NCBI GenBank assembly: GCA_014860585.1
Contig: JACZJL010000098.1
Location: 36,559-100,558 of the forward strand
DNA: 64,000 nt
Reading direction: 5' to 3'
Source of the DNA: Bacteroidales bacterium
GTDB taxonomy: Bacteria > Bacteroidota > Bacteroidia > Bacteroidales > 4484-276
Positions 54,718 to 62,462 of this stretch are shown piece after piece. The translations under genes were made by a program, and so were the position numbers. Under the pieces are notes generated by a model. It searched no databases, was not told the origin of the DNA, and saw only the letters and a list, made by a program, of their open reading frames with translations. Each line of letters starts with the position of its first letter. Within the stretch, counting starts at the first letter, position 1.

Positions 54718-54731
54718 TTGATTTAGATCAA
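54718..54731. promoter_or_regulatory. FNR/CRP-type operator TTGAT-N4-ATCAA
   Basis: TTGATTTAGATCAA is a perfect inverted repeat matching the FNR/DNR consensus. It lies 76 nt upstream of the Crp/Fnr gene start and 130 nt upstream of the first cytochrome gene, so it may serve either or both. Confidence 0.75.
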
Positions 54732-54796
54732 TGCAAATAACAAAATCAATCAATCTGAATTCAATTAACAATCAGTGAATAATTGTCACCTTGCAG

Positions 54797-54804
54797 TACT
54801 TTTA
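54797..54804 (+). promoter_or_regulatory. Possible -7 element TACTTTTA for the cytochrome cluster
   Basis: One mismatch to TAnnTTTG, 56 nt before ATG 54861 and 65 nt after the FNR-type box. Confidence 0.35.
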
Positions 54805-54860
54805 TATGTTTTTTTGTAAAGCGAAATTTTTTCTACTTAACAGAAATAAAAATTTACACA

Positions 54861-55226
54861 ATGAGCAACTTAAGGATTTTGACAGTATTGATTTTCATCA
54901 CAGTGGGATTGATATCCTGCGAGTACGAGTTCATTGAGGTGGCGCCACCCGATCCAACCGTTGAGGTGAAATTTTCAACGGATATTGTCCCCATTTTTTC
55001 GGAGAACAATTGTATTAACTGCCACAAAACAGGAGGAACTTCACCTGATCTTACCGCGGCTAATGCTTACAATTCGATCAACCCAGACCTGGTTAACCTC
55101 TCAAACCCGGAACTTAGTACCATTTATGTAACGCCAGGTCCATCAGGCAATCATTCTGTGAAATACACACCAGGCCAGGCATCTTTAGTTTTGGAATGGA
55201 TTAAACAAGGAGCAAAGAATAATTAA
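54861..55226 (+). CDS. Small monoheme cytochrome c lipoprotein
   Basis: 121 residues from ATG 54861; the frame is open from 54783 but the signal sequence begins at MSNLRILTVL. A lipobox (GLISC) marks a lipoprotein. One heme site, CINCH, follows the segment FSTDIVPIFSENN, the usual start of cytochrome-c-like domains in Bacteroidota surface or planctomycete-type proteins. A C-terminal helix (SLVLEWIKQGAKNN) completes the fold. It is the first gene of the electron-transfer run. Confidence 0.88.
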   Translation: MSNLRILTVLIFITVGLISCEYEFIEVAPPDPTVEVKFSTDIVPIFSENNCINCHKTGGTSPDLTAANAYNSINPDLVNLSNPELSTIYVTPGPSGNHSVKYTPGQASLVLEWIKQGAKNN

Positions 55227-55244
55227 TCAACAAACAAATCAGAT

Positions 55245-56123
55245 ATGAAAAGAAATTTTCTCATTATAAGCATTGCGTTGTTATTTGGTTTTCAACTCTT
55301 TGCCCAGGAGGCAGAAGTCCAGGAAGTACAAAAAGACCGTCCTGTAAGGGCGCCATTTGCATGCGGTATTATTATTGATAACCAAACCACCGTGATACCA
55401 TCAGTAAAGACGCTTGAATTTCAGATTCAACATAAATTCGGAGATATCGGAAACGGTTTTTCCGATCTGTTTGGCCTTTACGCACCTGGAGCAAACATAC
55501 GCATGGCCTTGAACTATGTCCCTATGAAAAATCTCCAGGTGGGTTACGGCCTGAGCCGGGTGAACATGTATAGCGATTTTTCAGCCAAGTACACCATCCT
55601 CGAGCAAACCCGTCAAAATACTGTTCCGGTTGCAGTTGGTGTATTTGCCAATATGGCCATTGATGGCCGGCCGGATGAAAGTTTCGGTGACAACTACCAG
55701 TTCACCAACCGGTTCTCCTATTTCTCCCAACTGATTGTTGGCAGACGATTCAATGATGCTGTTTCGGTGCAGGCAAATGTAAGTTTTACACATTATAACA
55801 TGGTGGAACCTGAACAGGATCATGATAAGATATCAGTAGGATTTAACGGAAGAGTTAACATTACGGCACAATCATCCATTCTGCTGCAATATGATATTCC
55901 GTTAAAAGTAAAAGGGATAACCGAACACAATGAATTTTTAAATCCGGCCAAACCAAACCTGGGATTTGGTTGGGAGATCAGAACCAGTACCCACGCATTC
56001 CATATCTACATGGGTTCCGCTGATGGAATGATCCCTCAGCACAATGCGCTTTACAATCAGAACGACTGGACTGACGGGGATTTGATGTTTGGATTTTCGA
56101 TCATAAGACTATGGAGTTTCTAA
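55245..56123 (+). CDS. DUF5777 family outer-membrane beta-barrel protein
   Basis: 292 residues with a signal peptide (cut after QLFAQ). The motifs FACGIIIDNQTTVIP, TLEFQIQHKFGDIGNG and LFGLYAPGANIRMALNY, and the C-terminal MFGFSIIRLW with a final aromatic, fit the DUF5777 barrel family, typically found beside cytochromes or YceI-like proteins. No heme motif. Between two small cytochromes it could be the outer-membrane channel of an electron conduit; that role is inferred. Confidence 0.85.
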   Translation: MKRNFLIISIALLFGFQLFAQEAEVQEVQKDRPVRAPFACGIIIDNQTTVIPSVKTLEFQIQHKFGDIGNGFSDLFGLYAPGANIRMALNYVPMKNLQVGYGLSRVNMYSDFSAKYTILEQTRQNTVPVAVGVFANMAIDGRPDESFGDNYQFTNRFSYFSQLIVGRRFNDAVSVQANVSFTHYNMVEPEQDHDKISVGFNGRVNITAQSSILLQYDIPLKVKGITEHNEFLNPAKPNLGFGWEIRTSTHAFHIYMGSADGMIPQHNALYNQNDWTDGDLMFGFSIIRLWSF

Positions 56124-56163
56124 GTACCTAATCAATTAAGTTTAACATAAAAACAATTTTAAG

Positions 56164-56580
56164 ATGAAGAAGAATGTAATTTCAATGATCATGATTGCTG
56201 TAGGCTGTTTCGCACTATTGGCATTTGTTGTCCCACAGGAGCAAAAAAAGGGCGCCCCCTGGGAAATCCCGGCTGAGTATAAAAAAATGCAAAACCCTCA
56301 CAAGGGAGACGCTTCGCTGGACAAACTCGGTAAAGCCACCTACAATAAACATTGCAGGTCGTGCCATGGTAATACAGGTCTTGGCGACGGCCCGATGGCA
56401 AAAAGCCTCAAAACTCACCCCGGCGATTTTGGTGATGCCGAATTCCAGAAACACAACGATGGCGAACTTTATTACATGTCAATTATAGGGCGTGACGAAA
56501 TGCCAAATTTCGAAAGTAAGATTACCGATCTCGAAGAACGTTGGGCAGTAATAAACTACATCCGTACTTTTAAAAAATAA
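56164..56580 (+). CDS. Monoheme cytochrome c, exported
   Basis: 138 residues with a signal peptide (about 1-24). The heme site CRSCHGNTGLGDGPMAKSL is a textbook class I cytochrome c pattern, and the axial Met lies in GRDEMPNFESKI. A final helix (ERWAVINYIRTFKK) matches the C-terminal helix of the fold. It is soluble in the periplasm and could shuttle electrons between the membrane complex and the outer membrane. A strong stem-loop follows. Confidence 0.93.
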   Translation: MKKNVISMIMIAVGCFALLAFVVPQEQKKGAPWEIPAEYKKMQNPHKGDASLDKLGKATYNKHCRSCHGNTGLGDGPMAKSLKTHPGDFGDAEFQKHNDGELYYMSIIGRDEMPNFESKITDLEERWAVINYIRTFKK

Positions 56581-56585
56581 TCTTC

Positions 56586-56633
56586 ATCAGGTCGGGAATT
56601 GACGGTTACACAACCCTGAATTCCCGACCTGAT
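56586..56633 (+). terminator. Strong intercistronic stem-loop
   Basis: ATCAGGTCGGGAATT (56586-56600) pairs perfectly with AATTCCCGACCTGAT (56619-56633) around an 18-nt loop. No T run follows, so it may stop transcription partly or protect the upstream mRNA. Confidence 0.6.
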
Positions 56634-56655
56634 ATCCAATTGATAAAACCATCTT

Positions 56656-57636
56656 ATGACTAAATTCTCCAGAATCGGCTTTTGTACTCTTAAAGGAGGG
56701 ATTTTTCTGGTATTTTTAGCATTATCGCTTGCAGGCTTAACGCAGGAGCCAAAGCACCCATTAAGTGATGACTCCCGCGTCTGCCTCGAATGCCATGGTT
56801 CGATGAGATATAGCTTTACTGATCCATCGACAGGTGATGTTGTCTCAATGAAAATGTATGAAGAAATCAGGATTGATACCGTCCGCTACACGAATGCCAC
56901 ACATGGTGGTTTCTCCTGCACTGATTGTCATTCGCCTGACTATGCAGTCCATCCTCATCCCATTGAGGTGAAGTTTGAGCCTCTTTACCAATGCTTTGAT
57001 TGCCATGGTAACAATGATGTTTTTGCTGATTTTCATTTTGAAACCATTCACGATGAGTTTCAGATGAGTGTGCATGGAAATCATCTAATCGAAAATTTTA
57101 GTTGCTGGAGTTGCCACAATCCGCATACGTATGTCAATACAGCCCGAAAGGGTGGAACGATCACCGACGTTGTTGCTTACAACAATTCGATGTGTCTGGG
57201 TTGTCATGGCGACATCAGTCATTATGCTGTTTTAATTGAGGGGCAGCTAACCAATATGCTTTCGAAACACGAATGGCTTCCCAACCAAAGCCTGCATTTC
57301 CGTAAAGTCAGGTGCATTGATTGCCATGCTGCAACCAACGACAGTATTCTTGTTGCACATCACGTACTTCCGGCCAATGAAGCGGTAAAGAATTGTGTAG
57401 ATTGTCATTCGACCAATTCCATACTTTTTGCCTCCTTATACAAGCACCAGATCATTGAAAGGCGCAACAAATTTGGCTTTTTCAATGCCGCTATTACCAG
57501 CGAAGCCTATCTGATCGGTGGGAACCGAAATTACTTTTTTAATATTGCAAGCATTGTAATCTTCGGACTAGTGCTTGTCGGAATTGCTATTCATGCTTCA
57601 CTCAGATACATTCATTACAGAAGGAGAAGATCATGA
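56656..57636 (+). CDS. Heptaheme c-type cytochrome with C-terminal membrane anchor
   Basis: 326 residues with a signal peptide (about 1-29). Seven CxxCH sites are present: CLECH, CTDCH, CFDCH, CWSCH, CLGCH, CIDCH and CVDCH. A C-terminal helix (NIASIVIFGLVLVGIAIHA) followed by RRRRS anchors it in the inner membrane with the hemes in the periplasm. Its stop overlaps the cytochrome b ATG by 4 nt. The pair probably forms a quinol-oxidising module. Confidence 0.93.
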   Translation: MTKFSRIGFCTLKGGIFLVFLALSLAGLTQEPKHPLSDDSRVCLECHGSMRYSFTDPSTGDVVSMKMYEEIRIDTVRYTNATHGGFSCTDCHSPDYAVHPHPIEVKFEPLYQCFDCHGNNDVFADFHFETIHDEFQMSVHGNHLIENFSCWSCHNPHTYVNTARKGGTITDVVAYNNSMCLGCHGDISHYAVLIEGQLTNMLSKHEWLPNQSLHFRKVRCIDCHAATNDSILVAHHVLPANEAVKNCVDCHSTNSILFASLYKHQIIERRNKFGFFNAAITSEAYLIGGNRNYFFNIASIVIFGLVLVGIAIHASLRYIHYRRRRS

Positions 57637-58286
57637 CAAAGAAAAGACTGTACCTATATCCTCTTTGGTTACGGGTTTGGCATCATGTAAATGCTGTGCT
57701 GATGATCGTATTGATATTGACCGGGATCAGCATGCAATATTCCAGTCCGGACTATCCATTGATCAGGTTTGATATCGCAGTAAATTTTCATAATATGGCG
57801 GGAATCTTACTAACAGCATCATATTTTGTGTTTCTTTTCGGCGTTCTATTTACGGCAATTGGCAGATATTACGTGGTTAAAACTGAAGGGTTCTTAACCT
57901 CTTTCTACCGCCAGATGCGGTATTATTTGTTCGGAGTATTCAGGGGTGAAAAAAGTCCCTTTAAAGTTAGTCAGGATCAGAAATTCAACCCCATTCAGCT
58001 GATATCCTACAACATTATTATGCATGCAATAACACCTGTTACCTTTATTACAGGATGGGCACTGATTTATCCTGAAACTATTGTATTGAATGTGTGGGGC
58101 TATAGCGGGATCATGCTTACCAGCCTGGTGCATGCAATTGCAGGATTTTTTATCTCTATTTTTCTTGTTATTCATCTTTATGTGATAACAATAGGACCCA
58201 ATCCAACGATTGGATTCAAAACTATCCTCACAGGTTATCACGAAGATCACGACGATTATCACGAACCAACAGAAACAAAGAATTAG
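57633..58286 (+). CDS. Membrane cytochrome b subunit
   Basis: 217 residues with four transmembrane helices. The N-terminus LYPLWLRVWHHVNAVLMIV and later His residues (NFHNMAG, IIMHAITP, LVHAIAG, VIHLYVI) match the dihaem cytochrome b fold of formate dehydrogenase and thiosulfate-reductase gamma subunits. It would exchange electrons with the quinone pool. A His/Asp-rich tail (YHEDHDDYHE) ends the chain. Coupled by overlap to the heptaheme cytochrome. Confidence 0.92.
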   Translation: MTKKRLYLYPLWLRVWHHVNAVLMIVLILTGISMQYSSPDYPLIRFDIAVNFHNMAGILLTASYFVFLFGVLFTAIGRYYVVKTEGFLTSFYRQMRYYLFGVFRGEKSPFKVSQDQKFNPIQLISYNIIMHAITPVTFITGWALIYPETIVLNVWGYSGIMLTSLVHAIAGFFISIFLVIHLYVITIGPNPTIGFKTILTGYHEDHDDYHEPTETKN

Positions 58287-58317
58287 TTTTTAATATTAAT
58301 AACCAAATCAAAATTTT

Positions 58318-59343
58318 ATGACGAACAAATTTACTTTTTTGACCCCGGTGATGTTTATCATGCTTATCACATTGAGTTTGATGATCACCAGTTGTACTAA
58401 AGAAGGCCCTCAGGGCCCTCCGGGACTTGACGGACAAGATGCCACTGAAACTTGTATGACTTGTCACGATTTTTCAGAAACGATTGTCACCAAGTTCACC
58501 CAGTACAGTTATTCTACACATGCAAGTGGCAACAATGTTGACCGGAATGGGGTAGGCTGTTCACAATGCCATACAAGCCAGGGATTCAGAAGTTATCTTG
58601 TTGATGGTGTATCTGTTTTAATGCCAGATCCAACGCCGATCAACTGTCGTACCTGCCACCCGATTCATGAGTCCTACAGTACTGATGATTATGCTGTAAG
58701 AACCAATGCTCCGGTGAATTTAATTGTTGGAGACTTTGCCTACGATTATGGCAATTCCAACCTTTGCGCCAATTGTCACCAAGCAAGGTCAATTTCACCT
58801 TATCCTATAGCAGGTGGCGATGATGTTACCATAACCAATGCTCGTTATGGACCTCACTATGGCCCCCAATCCAACATGATTGCCGGCAAAGGACCTTTCG
58901 AAATTCCCGGAAGTCTTCCTTACGAAAATTCAGCCCATACCTCTCTTGTAACTGATGGTTGCGTTACATGCCACCTGGCACCCGCTTCCAATCTGCATTC
59001 CGGTGGTCACCAGATGAATGTGTCCTACACGACATCTTCGGGTGCAACAGCATTTAATTACTCGGGTTGCACCTCATGTCATACAAGTGCTACCGAACTT
59101 GCTGAAAACAGAGCCGAGAAACGCGCAGAAATTGAAGACTTAAAAGCACAGTTACTTGCGAAACTTCAGGAAAAAGGGCTTCTAAATGCTTCTGAACTCG
59201 TTCCCCAGCCTATCACTGTCTCTCCCAATGAGGCCGGTGCAATTATTAACTATAAGTTTGTTTATGGCGATCACAGTTATGGTGCACATAATTATCTTTA
59301 CACTAAAGCACTTTTAGTTAATTCGCTGGAAGCACTCAACTAA
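58318..59343 (+). CDS. Hexaheme c-type cytochrome lipoprotein with collagen-like segment
   Basis: 341 residues. A lipobox (MITSC) is followed by the collagen-like stretch GPQGPPGLDGQ and then six heme sites: CMTCH, CSQCH, CRTCH, CANCH, CVTCH and CTSCH. Between the last heme and the C-terminus is a charged helix (ELAENRAEKRAEIEDLKAQ). As a lipoprotein in Bacteroidota it may sit on the outer membrane, on either face. A hairpin terminator follows. Confidence 0.9.
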   Translation: MTNKFTFLTPVMFIMLITLSLMITSCTKEGPQGPPGLDGQDATETCMTCHDFSETIVTKFTQYSYSTHASGNNVDRNGVGCSQCHTSQGFRSYLVDGVSVLMPDPTPINCRTCHPIHESYSTDDYAVRTNAPVNLIVGDFAYDYGNSNLCANCHQARSISPYPIAGGDDVTITNARYGPHYGPQSNMIAGKGPFEIPGSLPYENSAHTSLVTDGCVTCHLAPASNLHSGGHQMNVSYTTSSGATAFNYSGCTSCHTSATELAENRAEKRAEIEDLKAQLLAKLQEKGLLNASELVPQPITVSPNEAGAIINYKFVYGDHSYGAHNYLYTKALLVNSLEALN

Positions 59344-59398
59344 ATTTCGATGCGCTCTCATGATCTAAGTTCTTTAAATAAAAGACTATAACATACTA

Positions 59399-59432
59399 TT
59401 TAGCCCTAAGTGTTAACCCATTTAGGGCTAAA
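59399..59432 (+). terminator. Hairpin terminator before the NapC-like gene
   Basis: TTTAGCCCTAA (59399-59409) pairs perfectly with TTAGGGCTAAA (59422-59432), loop 12 nt, followed by TGTTTTTA. Confidence 0.7.
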
Positions 59433-59478
59433 TGTTTTTAACCGGTTCTCCGTTATCAATCATAAAAACGAATACACA

Positions 59479-60981
59479 ATGAAACTTCCAAATTCAGCAC
59501 GAAACTGGACATCTATGCTTGGCGCTGCCATGGCAGTTACTACGCTGTTCATTATCCTCTTCCTGTTTATCCTATCCATGGTTTTCGATGCAGGAAGTTC
59601 TTACCTGGGGCTTTTCATTTTCATTATTCTTCCAATTTTTCTGGTAATTGGACTTGTACTGATTCCAATCGGAATGTACTTTACCCATAAAAAGGAGATA
59701 ATCCAGGAAGCAGAAGAAAGTGAAACCAAATGGCCTGTTGTGGATTTAAACCGCATTGCTACCCGAAATGCATTACTAATATTTATCGGGGGTTCAGTCG
59801 TGTTTTTTTCCCTTACCGGCATTGGGAGTTATGAAGCCTTTCATTACACTGAATCGGTTGAGTTTTGCGGTACGCTGTGCCACCAGGTGATGGAACCTGA
59901 GTATGTTGCCTATCACCAATCATCTCATGAGCGGGTGAAATGCGTTGATTGCCATGTAGGTTCAGGAGCAGATTGGTATGTAAAAAGTAAACTTTCCGGA
60001 CTTTACCAGATCTATTCAGTTGCCTTTAAAAAGTACCCACAACCTATTCCTACACCAATTCACAATCTGCGTCCTGCGCGAGAAACCTGTGAACAATGCC
60101 ACTGGCCCGAAAAGTTTTATGACCCGATGATGAGGGTGAAAAAATCTTATCTGTCAGATTACGACAATACTGAATGGGACATCCACCTGATGATGAAAAC
60201 CAGTGCTACCTATAGCGCACTTGGGTTGCAGGAGGGCATCCACTGGCACATTAATCCTGATGTTCAAATTGAGTACTTTGATGATCCGGAGAATAAAGGA
60301 GTAATTCCATGGGTAAAATATACTAACCGAAAAACCGGTGAAACAAAGATTTTTAAGGATCCGGATTATGCCGGGGAGGATTTTGCTTCTAACACTAAGA
60401 TGGTCAAAACCATGGACTGTATTGATTGTCATAACCGCCCTTCACACAACTATAAGGTCCCGCAAAATTTCGTTGATGATTTGATTACTGCAGGAAAGAT
60501 TTCGGGGGAGTTGCCCGATATTAAATACCTTGCCATGGAAATCCTTAATAAGGAATATCCGACCAGGGACAGTGCTTTTACTGCGATCGAGTCCAGAGTT
60601 TGGGAGTATTATACATCTGATTATGATTATATGCTCGAAACCCACGAAAAAGAAATTGGAGATGCAGTAGAGGCCATTCAACTGGGTTACAGCCAGAATA
60701 TTTTTCCCTACATGAAAGTAACATGGAGTGAATACCCTACGCACCTTGGTCACATGGAAACTAACGGTTGTTATCGCTGTCATAACGATCGCCATGCCAC
60801 CACCTCAGGTGAAGTGATTTCACGTGATTGTGACCTTTGCCATAACATTATCGCACAAGGAAATCCCGGCAACATTGAATATTCAAGTCAGTTTGAGGCA
60901 CTTGACTTTAATCACCCGATTGATATCAAAGATGCCTGGCGGGAAACACTTTGCAGTGAATGTCATTTTGAATTGTATTGA
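59479..60981 (+). CDS. NapC/NirT-type multiheme quinol dehydrogenase cytochrome
   Basis: About 500 residues from ATG 59479 (frame open from 59410). Three transmembrane helices precede the heme domain, more than the single anchor of NapC/NrfH. The first heme site reads CGTLCH (C-x3-CH), then CVDCH, CEQCH, CIDCH, CYRCH, CDLCH and CSECH. The FCGTLCHQVMEPEYVAY and HERVKCVDCHVG segments match the NapC/NrfH core that oxidises menaquinol. It would feed electrons from the quinone pool to the periplasmic cytochromes encoded upstream. Confidence 0.9.
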   Translation: MKLPNSARNWTSMLGAAMAVTTLFIILFLFILSMVFDAGSSYLGLFIFIILPIFLVIGLVLIPIGMYFTHKKEIIQEAEESETKWPVVDLNRIATRNALLIFIGGSVVFFSLTGIGSYEAFHYTESVEFCGTLCHQVMEPEYVAYHQSSHERVKCVDCHVGSGADWYVKSKLSGLYQIYSVAFKKYPQPIPTPIHNLRPARETCEQCHWPEKFYDPMMRVKKSYLSDYDNTEWDIHLMMKTSATYSALGLQEGIHWHINPDVQIEYFDDPENKGVIPWVKYTNRKTGETKIFKDPDYAGEDFASNTKMVKTMDCIDCHNRPSHNYKVPQNFVDDLITAGKISGELPDIKYLAMEILNKEYPTRDSAFTAIESRVWEYYTSDYDYMLETHEKEIGDAVEAIQLGYSQNIFPYMKVTWSEYPTHLGHMETNGCYRCHNDRHATTSGEVISRDCDLCHNIIAQGNPGNIEYSSQFEALDFNHPIDIKDAWRETLCSECHFELY

Positions 60982-61148
60982 TCATTTTACAAATTGTTGC
61001 GGCAATTTCGATTTTTCTGAATTACGATAAATCCTACTTTGTTGCTAAGGTTTGCAAAACGGGAACCCTTGAGGAATTTACTCAAGTATCATTGATTCAT
61101 CCCATTAAAAGGGAGTGCCGGAGATAAATCTGATTTTTCGTTTCCACT

Positions 61149-62225
61149 CTATTCGTATTGCTTTGTTTCTTTCAGCGTAGTCGCAAGGGAGCCGATAAGA
61201 AACTGGAACAACCTGTTTATTCCTTTGTATTGGCTTGATGAACTCCAGGATTCTGCAATGGTTAACTTCATGGAAGGGAGAGCATCGATCACCGAATCCA
61301 CTTCGACAGCATAGTTACTTTCGCTATTATCCCTAAAAACTTTAACCAGGTAGGTTTTAATCAAAGGGGCCAATAAATAAAACCATAAAACGAGAATAAG
61401 GAAAGAGCGTCCAAGCATGATCAGGATGCCGGTAATATCAAATCCGCTTGTTTCGGGGTAGAGGTAACTGAGTAAAATCATTACAACCGACAGAGCAACG
61501 ATGGCCAGCCCTGTCGGCTTTAGCCCTTTTTTAGACGCTGGTTTCGTTGGGTATACTGGTATTAACTCCCTGCTTAAAATTGGGATTTCTGGTGACTCAT
61601 GCATTTTTGCTTCTACTTTAAGCGGAACAATGTAGGCAAGTATTCCTGCAGCCACACCGACAATTAAGTGAAACAGAATATAACCGCCAATCAGCCAATG
61701 GCTGAATGCAACATGTTGCTGTAATACAGCGGGAAACCATTCCTGGCTGATGAAATTGTAAAAATCGTCAATTGTTCTCCATAAGTGTTGGCCATAAATC
61801 AGGGTTAAAACAATGATTTTTTGAAACCCGTTCAGCAGTGATACGATGATGCCAAACAACAGCGAGGACAACAGTCTGATTTTTTTAGAGATGAAAAGCA
61901 GTTCTCCCAAAATTCCCTGGGCAACTACTGAAAAGTAGGCCTGCAACGGTGTGTGAGGACTGATGAGCGCTTTGATCATAACTACAATCAACATTGATCT
62001 TGTTATCCGCCCTTTCCAGTCAGAAAACTTTGCGATCAGACTAATGAGAATAATGGCAATACCCGAAATGAACATCCCCCGAAATGGAAGTTTAAATGCA
62101 TGTAGCACACCCCCTAAAGCTGATTCACTCAACCCCCACAAAGCGGTAAGTTTTGTAACAGCATCAGATTCTTTTGGTTTCCTCATGCAGTCCACTTCAC
62201 CGTTATTAAGGACAGGTTGTTTCAA
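61149..62225 (-). CDS. Integral membrane protein of unknown function
   Basis: 358 residues with about eight hydrophobic helices. The first third (LTALWGLSESALGGVLHAFK, LPFRGMFISGIAIILISLIA, ALISPHTPLQAYFSVVAQGI) looks like a substrate-binding (S-component-like) transporter core, but I cannot name a family with confidence. A cytosolic loop (VEAKMHESPEIPILSREL) splits two membrane blocks and the C-terminus is soluble. The ATG at 62225 and one 13 codons later are both plausible. It converges on the cytochrome cluster and has no partner. Confidence 0.7.
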   Translation of the reverse strand: MKQPVLNNGEVDCMRKPKESDAVTKLTALWGLSESALGGVLHAFKLPFRGMFISGIAIILISLIAKFSDWKGRITRSMLIVVMIKALISPHTPLQAYFSVVAQGILGELLFISKKIRLLSSLLFGIIVSLLNGFQKIIVLTLIYGQHLWRTIDDFYNFISQEWFPAVLQQHVAFSHWLIGGYILFHLIVGVAAGILAYIVPLKVEAKMHESPEIPILSRELIPVYPTKPASKKGLKPTGLAIVALSVVMILLSYLYPETSGFDITGILIMLGRSFLILVLWFYLLAPLIKTYLVKVFRDNSESNYAVEVDSVIDALPSMKLTIAESWSSSSQYKGINRLFQFLIGSLATTLKETKQYE

Positions 62226-62425
62226 TATGGATTTTCTTTAAAAATTTACCGGTTATTTCTCAGTGGAACCTGGCAAATATAGAGTTTGTTTTTGGAAATT
62301 TACTGAATTCCGAAAGTTTTAGCCGATTTCAGCAGCTGAAATAAAACCTGATACAACCATAAAAGCATGGTCCAAACTAAAATCATGTTTATTCAGGTAA
62401 AATATTTCCAGAATAATTAATTCTA

Positions 62426-62433
62426 TATATTTG
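62426..62433 (+). promoter_or_regulatory. -7 promoter element TATATTTG for the DUF2271/PKD protein
   Basis: A full TAnnTTTG match followed by CACC, 29 nt before ATG 62463, with TTTC about 17 nt upstream as a weak -33 element. Confidence 0.5.
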
Positions 62434-62462
62434 CACCTTCAAAATTTTTAAAACTCAATAAA

